DNA of 64,000 nucleotides from Labilithrix sp. (GTDB taxonomy: Bacteria; Myxococcota_A; Polyangia; Polyangiales; Polyangiaceae), in the NCBI GenBank assembly GCA_019637225.1, contig JAHBWC010000024.1, positions 1 to 64,000 of the forward strand, written 5' to 3'. The notes below the pieces were generated by a model. The model ran no database searches, was not told the origin of the DNA, and was given only the letters and a program-made list of their open reading frames with translations. Position numbers and translations under genes: made by a program. Shown here in pieces: positions 47,148-55,920 of this stretch; positions within the stretch are counted from its first letter, which is position 1; each line of letters opens with the position of its first letter.

Positions 47148-49415
47148 ATGTACGACGGCTTGAGCGCCTTCGTGGATACCCTCGAGCGCGAGGGCGAGCT
47201 CGTGCGCATTCGACGCGAGGTCGATCCCTACCTCGAGATCGCCGAGATCGCCGATCGGGCGATGAAGGCCGGCGGCCCGGCGCTCCTCTTCGAGCGCCCG
47301 AAGGGGACGCGCGGCCCGGCCGGGACGAGCCAGACCGGCTCGCGCTTCCCTCTCCTCATCAACGCGTTCGGATCGCGGCGGCGGATGTCGCTGGCGCTCG
47401 GCGTCGAGGACCTCGAGGAGCACGCGCGCGCGATCGCGGAGCTCGTGCACACGAAGGCGCCGGGGAGCGCGCGCGAGCTCGCCGAGATGGCGCGGAAGCT
47501 CCCGGCCCTCGGCCACGCGGTGCCGCGCAAGGCGTCGCGCGCGCCGTGCCAGGAGATCGTGCTCGAAGGCGACGCCGTCGATCTCGACGCGCTGCCCGTG
47601 ATGACGACCTGGCCGAAAGACGGCGGCCCGTTCTTCACGCTGCCGAACGTCATCACGCGCGATCCCGACACTGGCGCGCGGAACATCGGCATGTACCGGA
47701 TGCAGCGCATCGATCGGCAAACGACCGCGATGCACTGGCAGATCCACAAGACCGGCGCGCGGCATTTTCGCCGCGCGAAGGAGCTCGGCAAGCGGCTCGA
47801 GGTCGCGGTCGCCTTCGGCGGCGATCCCGCGCTGACCTACGCCGCGACGGCGCCGCTCCCCGACGGGATCGACGAGTGGATGTTCGCGGGCTTCCTCCGC
47901 GGGCGCTCGGTCGAGCACGTGCGCTGCAAGACGGTCGACCTCGAGGTGCCGGCGTGCGCCGACTTCGTCCTCGAGGGCTACGTCGATCCGAGCGAGCCGC
48001 TCTTCGACGAAGGGCCGTTCGGCGATCACACCGGCTACTACACGCCGGTCGACGGCTTCCCGCGCTTCCACGTCACCTGCGTCACCCACCGTCGCGACGC
48101 GATCTACCCGTCGACGCTCGTCGGGCCGCCGCCGATGGAGGACGCGTGGCTCGGCAAGGCGACCGAGCGCCTCTTCCTCCCGCTCCTCCGGATGATGTTC
48201 CCGGAGGTGGTCGACATGAACCTCCCGGTCGAGGGCGCGTTCCACAACCTCGCGATCGTCTCGATCAAGAAGCAGTACCCGTTCCACGCCACGCGCATCG
48301 CGCACGGCCTCTGGGGCGCGGGGCAGATGTCGTTCACCAAGGTCGTGTGCGTCGTCGACGAGGACGTCGACGTGCAGAACACGGCCGAGGTGGCGTGGCG
48401 GCTCCTCGCGAACCTCGATCCGAAGCGCGACGTCTCGATGGTCGACGGCCCGGTCGATCAGCTCGACCACGGCGCCAGCCAGGCGCTGTGGGGCGGCAAG
48501 ATGGCGATCGACGGCACGAAGAAGTGGCCCGAGGAGGGCTACAAGCGTGACTGGCCGGAGGTCTGCACCCAGAGCGACGCGATCAAGGCGCGCGTCGACG
48601 CGATGTGGTCGGAGCTCGGGATCCCGCTCGGCGACGCGCGCGCATCGCGTGGGGCGTCGCCCAAGGTCGAGGCCGAGCTCGCGCGTCGCGCGGCGGCTCC
48701 GGCGGCCCACGCCGACGGCAACCGCGAGATGTTCGACCGGATCGCGCCCACCTACGACCGCGTGAACCGCGTGATGTCGCTCGGCATCGATCGCCGCTGG
48801 CGCGCGCGCGCCGTCGAGATGCTCCGGCCGGCGATCGAGGGGCGCACGCGGCCGCGTGTGCTCGATCTGTGCGCCGGGACCCTCGACCTCGCCGCGCTGA
48901 TCGAAGAGGCGTTCCCCGAGGCGCACGTCGTCGCGTGCGACGCGTCGGAGAAGATGCTCGCGCTCGGTCGCGCGAAGGTGCGCCACGTCGAGTGCGTGGC
49001 CGGCGACGCGCTCGCGCTGCCGTTCGAGGACGGCTCGTTCGACGCCGTCGTCTGCGGGTTCGGCGTGCGAAACCTCGCCGATCTCCGGCGCGGGCTCCGT
49101 GAGGTGCGGCGCGTGCTCGATCCGCGCGGCAGCTTCGTCACGCTGGAGCTGTTCCGTCCGCGCGGGGCGACCTCGCGGCTCGTGCACGGCGCGGGCCTTC
49201 GCTACGCGCTGCCCGTCCTCGGTGCGACGCTCGCGAAGGATCGCGAGGCGTACGAGTACCTCGCCGAGAGCATGGAAGGCTTCGTCACGCGCGAGGCCTA
49301 CGAGCGCATGCTCGAAGAGGAGGGCTTCGGGGCCGTCGACGGCGTCGACCTCACGCTCGGCATGGCGTCGATCGTGCGCGCGCGGGCACACGCCCGCGAG
49401 GAGGCCGCCCAGTGA
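47148..49415 (+). CDS. UbiD-UbiE fusion: prenylated-naphthoate decarboxylase and demethylmenaquinone methyltransferase
   Basis: Residues 1-490 are a UbiD-type prFMN decarboxylase, with the cofactor-binding Arg in RNIGMYRMQ and the catalytic Glu in DEGPFGDHTGYYT. Residues 520-755 are a UbiE/MenG SAM methyltransferase, with MFDRIAPTYDRVNRVMSLG, VLDLCAGTLDLA and GFGVRNLADLRRGL. The frame runs through an Ala-rich linker without a stop. In the futalosine pathway UbiD and UbiE homologues (MqnL and MqnG) act after prenylation; here both steps lie in one protein. It is the first gene of the operon and overlaps ubiX (GTGA). A ribosome site GCAAGGAAA precedes ATG 47148. Confidence 0.9.
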   Translation: MYDGLSAFVDTLEREGELVRIRREVDPYLEIAEIADRAMKAGGPALLFERPKGTRGPAGTSQTGSRFPLLINAFGSRRRMSLALGVEDLEEHARAIAELVHTKAPGSARELAEMARKLPALGHAVPRKASRAPCQEIVLEGDAVDLDALPVMTTWPKDGGPFFTLPNVITRDPDTGARNIGMYRMQRIDRQTTAMHWQIHKTGARHFRRAKELGKRLEVAVAFGGDPALTYAATAPLPDGIDEWMFAGFLRGRSVEHVRCKTVDLEVPACADFVLEGYVDPSEPLFDEGPFGDHTGYYTPVDGFPRFHVTCVTHRRDAIYPSTLVGPPPMEDAWLGKATERLFLPLLRMMFPEVVDMNLPVEGAFHNLAIVSIKKQYPFHATRIAHGLWGAGQMSFTKVVCVVDEDVDVQNTAEVAWRLLANLDPKRDVSMVDGPVDQLDHGASQALWGGKMAIDGTKKWPEEGYKRDWPEVCTQSDAIKARVDAMWSELGIPLGDARASRGASPKVEAELARRAAAPAAHADGNREMFDRIAPTYDRVNRVMSLGIDRRWRARAVEMLRPAIEGRTRPRVLDLCAGTLDLAALIEEAFPEAHVVACDASEKMLALGRAKVRHVECVAGDALALPFEDGSFDAVVCGFGVRNLADLRRGLREVRRVLDPRGSFVTLELFRPRGATSRLVHGAGLRYALPVLGATLAKDREAYEYLAESMEGFVTREAYERMLEEEGFGAVDGVDLTLGMASIVRARAHAREEAAQ

Positions 49416-50029
49416 GCCGCAAGAAGAAGATCGTCGTCGGGATCACTGGCGCGAGCGGGGCGCCGTACGCGCGCCGGCTGCTCTCGTACCTCTCGGCCCG
49501 CGTCCGGGGCGCCGGCGACGTCGAGGTCGGCGTCTGCCTCTCCGCCACGGCGCCCGAGGTCTGGGCGCTCGAGTGCGGCGGCGATCTGCGCGAGGCGATC
49601 GATCTGCCGGTCTACGGGATGCGCGACTACAAGGCGCCGTTCGCCAGCGGGAGCGCCGGCTGGGACGCCATGGCGATCGTCCCGTGCTCGATGGGCACGT
49701 GCGCCCGCGTCGCGCACGGGATCTCCGACACGCTGCTCACGCGCGCGGCCGACGTCATGATCAAGGAGCGGCGCACCCTCGTCGTGGTGCCGCGCGAGAC
49801 GCCGCTTTCGGTCATCCACCTCGAGAACCTGACCGCGCTCGCGCGCGTCGGCGCGACGATCCTCCCGGCGATGCCGTCGTTCTACGGCAAGCCCGAGGGC
49901 GTCGACCAGCTGCTCGACACGGTCGTCGGTCGCGTGCTCGATCACCTCGGGCTCGAGCACGATCTGGTGAAGCGCTGGGGGCCGTCGGAACAGGAGACGT
50001 CGGGAGTGAAGAAGGAAGGCCGATCATGA
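49412..50029 (+). CDS. ubiX: UbiX-type flavin prenyltransferase
   Basis: It makes the prenylated FMN cofactor that UbiD-type decarboxylases need; in this pathway it corresponds to MqnM. Motifs: VVGITGASGAPYARRLL, VPCSMGTCARVAHGISD, and RTLVVVPRETPLSVIHLENL. It has 205 aa, about 10 more than usual because of a charged tail. GTG 49412 overlaps the UbiD-UbiE stop, and its own stop overlaps the next ATG (ATGA). Identity and context agree. Confidence 0.92.
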   Translation: MSRKKKIVVGITGASGAPYARRLLSYLSARVRGAGDVEVGVCLSATAPEVWALECGGDLREAIDLPVYGMRDYKAPFASGSAGWDAMAIVPCSMGTCARVAHGISDTLLTRAADVMIKERRTLVVVPRETPLSVIHLENLTALARVGATILPAMPSFYGKPEGVDQLLDTVVGRVLDHLGLEHDLVKRWGPSEQETSGVKKEGRS

Positions 50030-50601
50030 CGCGCTTCGTGGAAGAGGCCATCGCACGCGCCGGTCTCGCCGACGTCGTCCCTGCGCGCGCGCGCGGCGAT
50101 CTCGGCGCGGTCCACGCGCTCGTGGCGTCGCTCGGGGAGATCGATCTGCTCGCGCTCGGCGCGGTGGCGGACGTGGTCCGCGTCTCCGAGGGCGGCGACG
50201 TCGTGCGCGTTCACCCCACGGCGTCGAGCGACGTCGCGTGGATCCGCGGCGCGGCGAGCGAGCTCGAGCTGCTCCGCGCCGTGGCCGTCGCGCGCATCAC
50301 CGGACCGGTCGGCGGCCGCGTCGGCGTGGACTGGGGCGAGCAGGGCCTCGAGCTCGCGCAGGTGGCGCTCGGGTTCGGCGCGACGGACCTGACCGGGCCG
50401 ATCACGCGCAAGAGCGGCGACCTCATCGCCGACGACGAGCTCAAGAAGGTGAAGGGGCAGGGGATGGTCGCCGCGAGCGCGCTGAAGCGCCGCGAGATCG
50501 CCGCGCTCGTCCGCAACGCGGGCCGAACGTGCGAATTTACGGACGAGACCGCCGCCCGCGTGTCGGCCGCGTCCGGCGAACGGGAGGCCGCTCATGCTTG
50601 A
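50026..50601 (+). CDS. uncharacterised protein inside the menaquinone operon
   Basis: 191 residues, no family recognised. No CxxxCxxC motif is present, but the segment GLELAQVALGFGATDLTGPI resembles the C-terminal region of the neighbouring MqnE and MqnC (e.g. AQIALRFGADDIDGTI, GQVALRFGADDFGSVM), and the following part (REIAALVRNAGRTCEFTD) lines up with their final helix. It may be a radical-SAM relative without the iron-sulphur domain, or a partner that mimics that part. The start overlaps the ubiX stop and its stop lies inside the mqnE start, so it is translated in strict coupling with both. Confidence 0.8.
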   Translation: MTRFVEEAIARAGLADVVPARARGDLGAVHALVASLGEIDLLALGAVADVVRVSEGGDVVRVHPTASSDVAWIRGAASELELLRAVAVARITGPVGGRVGVDWGEQGLELAQVALGFGATDLTGPITRKSGDLIADDELKKVKGQGMVAASALKRREIAALVRNAGRTCEFTDETAARVSAASGEREAAHA

Positions 50602-51751
50602 GACGATTCGCCAGAAGGTCCGCCGCGGCGAGCGCCTGACGTTCGACGACGGCGTCGCGCTCTTCCACGAGCCGGATCTGCTCGCCGTCGGCCAGCTCGC
50701 CAACGAGGTGCGCGAGAAGCTCCACGGCGACCGCACGTACTTCAACCGCAACATGCGCGTCGAGGTCACGAACGTCTGCGTCGCGTCGTGCCTGTTCTGC
50801 TCCTTCGCGAAGCTCGAGGAGCACATGCCGGGCGCGCACACGATGACCCTCGAGGAGGCGTGGAAGGCGCTCGAGGACAGGAAGGACGATCCTCCGACGG
50901 AGGTGCACGTCGTCAACGGCCTCCACCCGGGCCTGCCGTTCTCGTACTACGAGGAGCTCCTCGCCGGGTACAAGCGCATCGATCCGAAGGTGCACCTCAA
51001 GTGCTTCACCGGCGTCGAGATCCACTTCTTCGCGCAGCACTACAAGATGACGTACCGCGAGGTGCTCGAGCGCCTTCGCGCGGCGGGGCTCGACAGCCTG
51101 CCCGGCGGCGGCGCCGAGATCTTCGACGAGGACGTGCGAAAGCGCATCTCCCACGACAAGGCGACCGCCGACGAGTACCTCGAGGTGCACCGCGTCGCGC
51201 ACGGCATGGGCATGCGCACCAACGTGACGATGCTCTACGGTCACATCGAGACGTTCGCCCACCGCGTCGATCACATCCTGCGCGTCCGCGCGCTGCAGGA
51301 CGAGACGAAGGGGTTCCAGGCGTTCATCCCGCTCGCGTTCCACCCGGACGGCAACGGCATGAAGAACCTCCCCGCGCCGACCGCCGTCGACGATCTCCGC
51401 ACGCTCGCCGTGAGCCGGCTCCTCCTCGACAACGTCGACCACCTCAAGGCCTACTGGGTCAGCTTGACGCCGGACGTCGCGCAGATCGCGCTCCGCTTCG
51501 GCGCCGACGACATCGACGGGACGATCGTCCACGAGACGATCTACAAGGCCGCCGGGACGAGCTCGCCGGGCGCGCTCCGCTACGACGATCTCGTGCGGCT
51601 CATCCGCGAGGCGGGGCGCACCCCGATCGAGCGCGACACGCTCTACAACGTCGTGCGCGAGCATGAAAAAGCGAGCGCGCCGGAGGCCTCGATGAAGGTG
51701 AAGGACCGGGTCCGGCCCGGCGGCAAGCGCAGCCTGGAGGTGGTGTCGTGA
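50594..51751 (+). CDS. mqnE: aminofutalosine synthase MqnE
   Basis: A radical-SAM enzyme that joins the product of MqnA to SAM-derived adenosine to make aminodeoxyfutalosine. The cluster ligands are C62, C66, C69 in CVASCLFC. NGLHPGLPFSYYEEL, SLPGGGAEIF and FIPLAFHPDGNGM are typical for the family. GGGAGG precedes ATG 50594. The stop overlaps the GTG of the MqnA-MqnC gene. The 385-residue length is normal. Confidence 0.93.
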   Translation: MLETIRQKVRRGERLTFDDGVALFHEPDLLAVGQLANEVREKLHGDRTYFNRNMRVEVTNVCVASCLFCSFAKLEEHMPGAHTMTLEEAWKALEDRKDDPPTEVHVVNGLHPGLPFSYYEELLAGYKRIDPKVHLKCFTGVEIHFFAQHYKMTYREVLERLRAAGLDSLPGGGAEIFDEDVRKRISHDKATADEYLEVHRVAHGMGMRTNVTMLYGHIETFAHRVDHILRVRALQDETKGFQAFIPLAFHPDGNGMKNLPAPTAVDDLRTLAVSRLLLDNVDHLKAYWVSLTPDVAQIALRFGADDIDGTIVHETIYKAAGTSSPGALRYDDLVRLIREAGRTPIERDTLYNVVREHEKASAPEASMKVKDRVRPGGKRSLEVVS

Positions 51752-53709
51752 GCCCGCTCCGGGTCATCGGGGTCGAGTACCTCAACGCGCGTCCACTGTG
51801 GGAATCGATGCGCGCTGAGTCGATGCGCGCGGAGTCTGGCGCGCCGGCCTCGTCGGGAGGCGCGGCGTCGACCTCGGGCGGACGGATCTCGGGCGCGCCG
51901 GGGTCGATCGCGCCGATCGAGCTCCGGCTCGCGCCGCCGAGCGAGCTCGCGCGCGCGCTCGCCGAGGACGAGGCCGACGTCGGCCTCCTCCCGGTCGCCG
52001 CCGCCGCGACGATGGGAGAGCTCCGGCTCCTCCGCAACATGGCGATCGGCGCGCGCGGCAAGGTGCGGAGCGTCGCGATCGTCGCCGAGCGGCCGATCCA
52101 CGAGCTCGACGCGATCGCGCTCGACCTCTCCTCGCGTACGAGCGTCGTCCTCACGCGGCTCCTCCTCGCGCGGCGCAAGCTCGCGCCGAAGCTCTTCGGC
52201 GCTTCGCCCGCGGCGGCCGTCGCGTCGATCGGCGACCGCACCGGCGCGCTCATCATCGGCGATCCCGCGCTCGATCTCGAGGATCGGTACCCGCACCGGC
52301 TCGACCTCGCGGAGGACTGGTTCGAGTGGACCCAGCTGCCGTTCGTCTTCGCGGCGTGGTTCGCGCGCCCCGACGCCGTCTCGCGCGAGCAGGAGGACCT
52401 CTTCCGGATCGCGAAGCAGAAGGGGCTCGCGCGCGTCGATCAGATCGCCGCCGAGCACGCGGCGCGCTCGGGGCTCTCCGAGGCGTCGCTCCGCGCGTAC
52501 CTCACCGAGTCGATCCGCTACGACCTCGGCGACGAGGAGCTCGCCGGCCTCCAGCGCTTCTGGCAGGAGGGCGCGAAGGCGGGGCTCCTGCCCGCCGCGA
52601 CGCCGAGCTTCGAGGAGCCGCGCGTCGCCTCGTCGAGGCCGTCGCTCGACACGCTGCTCTCCCGCGCCGCGGACGGCGAGCGCCTGTCGGGCGCCGACGG
52701 CGTGCGGCTTCTCCGCGAGGGGAGCTTCTTCGAGCTCGGCCTCGCCGCGGACGCGGTGCGCCGGCGGAAGCACCCGAAGGGCGTCGTCACGTACATCGTC
52801 GACCGCAACGTCAACTACACGAACGTCTGCACGACGAGCTGCCGCTTCTGCGCGTTCTATCGCCCCGTCGGCCACCCCGAGGGCTACGTGCTCTCGCGCG
52901 AGGTCCTCGGCCAGAAGCTAAAGGAGGTCGTCGACGCCGGCGGCGTGCAGATCCTCCTCCAGGGCGGCCTCAATCCGGATCTCCGCATCGAGTGGTACGA
53001 GGACCTCTTCCGCTGGATGAAGAAGGAGTACGGGCTCGGCCTGCACGCGCTCTCGCCGGAGGAGATCATCCACCTGTCGCGCCTCGAGGGCATCAGCGTC
53101 CGCCGGGTCCTCGAGCGCCTGAACGCCGCGGGGCTCGACTCGGTGCCGGGCGGCGGCGCGGAGATCCTCGTCGACCGGGTTCGCAGGAAGATCGCGAAGA
53201 CGAAGTGCACGAGCTCCGAGTGGCTCGACGTCATGCGCGTCGCGCACCACATGGGCCTCCGCTCGAGCGCGACGATGATGTACGGCACGATCGACACGCC
53301 CGAGGAGCGCGTCCAGCACCTCGTGAAGATCCGCGATCTGCAGGACGAGACCGGCGGCTTCACGGCGTTCTTCTGCTGGGACTACCAGCACGAGAGCGGC
53401 ACGCACCTCGCGCCCGGCGACAACGGCACGCACCTCTACCTCCGGATGCAGGCGGTCGCGCGGCTGATGCTCGACAACGTCGATCACGTCGGCGCGTCCT
53501 GGGTCACGCAGGGCCCGGCCGTCGGTCAGGTGGCGCTCCGCTTCGGCGCCGACGACTTCGGCAGCGTCATGTTCGAGGAGAACGTGGTCTCGAGCGCCGG
53601 CACGACCTTCCGCATCGGCGCCGAGGCGATCGAGAAGCGGATCCACGACGCTGGCTTCAAGGCGACGCGCCGCAACGTCCGCTACGACTGGCTGACGGAG
53701 CCGGCCTGA
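51748..53709 (+). CDS. MqnA-MqnC fusion: chorismate dehydratase and cyclic dehypoxanthine futalosine synthase
   Basis: Residues 1-285 are an MqnA-type chorismate dehydratase (VIGVEYLNARPLW, ADVGLLPVAAAATM, DPALDLEDRYPHRLDLAEDW, FVFAAWFAR), with an extra 30-residue Ala/Ser/Gly insertion after the first strand. Residues 310-653 are the radical-SAM enzyme MqnC (C361, C365, C368 in CTTSCRFC; LLQGGLNPDLRIEWYEDLF, SVPGGGAEIL). MqnA makes 3-enolpyruvylbenzoate and MqnC closes the ring of dehypoxanthine futalosine, two non-consecutive steps. The GTG overlaps the mqnE stop and GGAGG lies 8 bases before. No stop occurs between the parts. Confidence 0.9.
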   Translation: MSPLRVIGVEYLNARPLWESMRAESMRAESGAPASSGGAASTSGGRISGAPGSIAPIELRLAPPSELARALAEDEADVGLLPVAAAATMGELRLLRNMAIGARGKVRSVAIVAERPIHELDAIALDLSSRTSVVLTRLLLARRKLAPKLFGASPAAAVASIGDRTGALIIGDPALDLEDRYPHRLDLAEDWFEWTQLPFVFAAWFARPDAVSREQEDLFRIAKQKGLARVDQIAAEHAARSGLSEASLRAYLTESIRYDLGDEELAGLQRFWQEGAKAGLLPAATPSFEEPRVASSRPSLDTLLSRAADGERLSGADGVRLLREGSFFELGLAADAVRRRKHPKGVVTYIVDRNVNYTNVCTTSCRFCAFYRPVGHPEGYVLSREVLGQKLKEVVDAGGVQILLQGGLNPDLRIEWYEDLFRWMKKEYGLGLHALSPEEIIHLSRLEGISVRRVLERLNAAGLDSVPGGGAEILVDRVRRKIAKTKCTSSEWLDVMRVAHHMGLRSSATMMYGTIDTPEERVQHLVKIRDLQDETGGFTAFFCWDYQHESGTHLAPGDNGTHLYLRMQAVARLMLDNVDHVGASWVTQGPAVGQVALRFGADDFGSVMFEENVVSSAGTTFRIGAEAIEKRIHDAGFKATRRNVRYDWLTEPA

Positions 53710-53721
53710 CCGCCGACAGCC

Positions 53722-55011
53722 ATGTCCGTCCGCGTCCTCCACGCCGATCATGTCCTGCCGGGGGACGCGCCGCCGATCGCGGACGGCGCGGTCGTCGTGG
53801 ACGCGCGCGGCGCGATCGTCGAGGTGGGCGCGGCCGCCGAGGTCCTGCCGCGCCACGCCGGGCCCACGCCGGAGCGCGTGCGCGGCGTCGTGTTCCCCGG
53901 GCTCGTGAACGCGCACACGCACGTCGAGCTCTCGTCGATGCGCGGCAAGATCGCCGGCGGTCACGGCTTCGTGCCGTGGGTCGACCGTCTCGTCACGACG
54001 CGGAGCGAGACGCTCCCCGACGAGGACGCCGAGGCGATCGAGCGCGCGGCCGCCGACCTCGCTGCCTCCGCGACCGTCGCCGTCGGCGACGTCACGAACT
54101 CGCTTACCGCCGTCGCGGCGCTCGCGCGTCGCGGGATCGGCGGCGCGGTCTTCCACGAGGTCCTCGGGATGGACCGCGACGTCGTCCTCCGGCGCATCGA
54201 CGGCCTCCGCGCCGAGCTCGAGGAGCGCGTCCCGTCGTGGCCCGGCGCGGACGTGTCGTACGCGCCTGCGCCGCACACGCTCTTCACGCTCCACCCCGAC
54301 GCGGCGCGCGCGCTCCTGGACTCGGCCGAGCGCCGCGGCGTCCGCACGAGCCTCCACCTCGCCGAACACGCCGCCGAGCGCCGCGCCGTGGAGCACGGCG
54401 AGGGCCCGGTGCCCGAGTGGTTCGCGACGCGGTTCAAGCAGCGCCCCGAGTGGCCGAAGCGCCCGCTCTTCGATCTCGCCGCGGACGTCGGGGCGCTCCG
54501 CCCGCACGTCGTCCTCGTCCACCTCGCCGACGCGCGTCCCGACGAGCTCGCGCGCGTCGCCGCGGGCGGCGCTCCGGTCGTCCTCTGCCCGCGCTCGAAC
54601 CTGTACATCGAGGGCCGCCTGCCGCCGCTCCTCGCGGTGCTCGCCGCCGGGATCGAGCCCGCGCTCGGCACGGACTCGCTCGCTTCGAATGCGTCGCTCG
54701 ACGTCCTCGCCGAGGCGCGCGCGCTCGCGGATCGCTTCCCCGGCGTCGCGAAGTGGGAGCTCGTGAAGATGGCGACCTGGAACGGCGCCCGCGCGCTCGG
54801 GCGGGACGATCTGGGGCGGCTCGCGCGCGGTGCGCGGCCCGGCGTGTTCGCCGTCGAGGGCGCCGTCGCCGGCGATCCCGCGGCGTTCTTGCTCGCCAAC
54901 CTCCGCGCGCCACGCCGCGAGCTCGCCCGGCGCGCGCTGCGTTCGGCGGAGGAGCTGGCTTCGTTGGCTCCGCCGGCGGGTGAGCCGTCGGCTCGAAAGG
55001 AGATGTCCTGA
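53722..55011 (+). CDS. mqnX: aminodeoxyfutalosine deaminase-like amidohydrolase (MqnX)
   Basis: A TIM-barrel metal hydrolase of the ATZ/TRZ-cytosine deaminase type. Ligands in order: H65 and H67 in NAHTHVELS, His in TSLHLAEH, His in VLVHLADA, Asp D318 in LGTDSLAS. In the aminofutalosine route MqnX deaminates aminodeoxyfutalosine to futalosine. Placement between the MqnC and prenyltransferase genes is the main reason for this name over general amidohydrolase. Its stop overlaps the next start (TGATG). Confidence 0.82.
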   Translation: MSVRVLHADHVLPGDAPPIADGAVVVDARGAIVEVGAAAEVLPRHAGPTPERVRGVVFPGLVNAHTHVELSSMRGKIAGGHGFVPWVDRLVTTRSETLPDEDAEAIERAAADLAASATVAVGDVTNSLTAVAALARRGIGGAVFHEVLGMDRDVVLRRIDGLRAELEERVPSWPGADVSYAPAPHTLFTLHPDAARALLDSAERRGVRTSLHLAEHAAERRAVEHGEGPVPEWFATRFKQRPEWPKRPLFDLAADVGALRPHVVLVHLADARPDELARVAAGGAPVVLCPRSNLYIEGRLPPLLAVLAAGIEPALGTDSLASNASLDVLAEARALADRFPGVAKWELVKMATWNGARALGRDDLGRLARGARPGVFAVEGAVAGDPAAFLLANLRAPRRELARRALRSAEELASLAPPAGEPSARKEMS

Positions 55012-55886
55012 TGCTCGCGCGTCTGCGTCGCTGGGGAGAGCTCGTCACGTTCTCGCACACGATCTTCGCGCTTCCGTTCGCCGCGAGCGCGCTCGTGCTG
55101 GCGTTGAAGGAGCCGCACGTCCCGCTGACGCCGCTCCGCCTGCTCGCGATGCTCGGCTGCATGGTCGCCGCGCGCACGAGCGCGATGGCGTTCAACCGGT
55201 GGGCCGATCGCGACGTCGATGCGAAGAACCCGCGCACCAAGGGACGCCCCGTCCCCGCCGGCCGCACTTCGCCGCGCGAGGCGCTCGCGCTGGCGCTCGG
55301 CTCGGGCCTCGCGTTCTGCCTCATCGCCGCGACGCTCGGCTTCTGGCCGGCGGTCCTCGCGCCGCCGGTGCTCGTCGTGCTCCTCGGCTACTCGCTCGCG
55401 AAGCGCTTCACCTGGGCCGCGCACGCGTGGCTCGGCCTCGCGCTCGCGCTCGCGCCGGGCGGCGCGTGGATCGCGGCCGGCGCGGCGCCGAACCTCGGGA
55501 TCGTGCTGCTCATGGTGGCCGTCGTCACGTGGCTCTTCGGCTTCGACGTGCTCTACGCGCTGCAGGACGAGGCGTTCGATCGGAACGAAGGCCTCCGCTC
55601 GGTCCCGGCGCGCTTCGGCGCGCGCCGCTCGATGCTCCTCGCGGCGGTCGCGCACGTCGTCACGATCGGCTGCCTCGTCGGCACCGCGCTCACGCTCCAT
55701 CGCGGGCCGGTCTTCCTCGGCGGCGTCGCGCTCGTCGCGGCGATCCTCGTCGTCGAGCACCGCCTCGTCCGCGGCAAGGGCGGCGAGGCCGACCTCGCGA
55801 AGATCCCGAAGGCGTTCTTCGACTGCAACGCCTACGTCAGCATGGGCTTCTTCGCCGCAACGTCGATCGACGCTCTGGTTGGGTGA
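55011..55886 (+). CDS. mqnP: UbiA-type prenyltransferase (MqnP-like)
   Basis: An integral membrane enzyme that attaches the polyprenyl chain to 1,4-dihydroxy-6-naphthoate or its relative. Seven to nine hydrophobic helices are visible. The two Asp-rich motifs are N62-R63-W-A-D66-R-D68-V-D70 with the following KNPRTKGRP, and ALQDEAFDRNEG near residue 184. The 291-residue length is normal. It is the last gene of the operon, convergent with the repeat-protein gene 34 bp away. Confidence 0.9.
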   Translation: MLARLRRWGELVTFSHTIFALPFAASALVLALKEPHVPLTPLRLLAMLGCMVAARTSAMAFNRWADRDVDAKNPRTKGRPVPAGRTSPREALALALGSGLAFCLIAATLGFWPAVLAPPVLVVLLGYSLAKRFTWAAHAWLGLALALAPGGAWIAAGAAPNLGIVLLMVAVVTWLFGFDVLYALQDEAFDRNEGLRSVPARFGARRSMLLAAVAHVVTIGCLVGTALTLHRGPVFLGGVALVAAILVVEHRLVRGKGGEADLAKIPKAFFDCNAYVSMGFFAATSIDALVG

Positions 55887-55920
55887 GCGCGGCGGCTCCG
55901 AGCGCCGAGCGCGAGACTCG

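Noticed and set aside
48690..48730. Treating the UbiD and UbiE parts as two genes
   Set aside because: The frame is continuous through the linker with no stop and no ribosome site before the internal ATG at 48729; the fusion reading is simpler, pending read verification.
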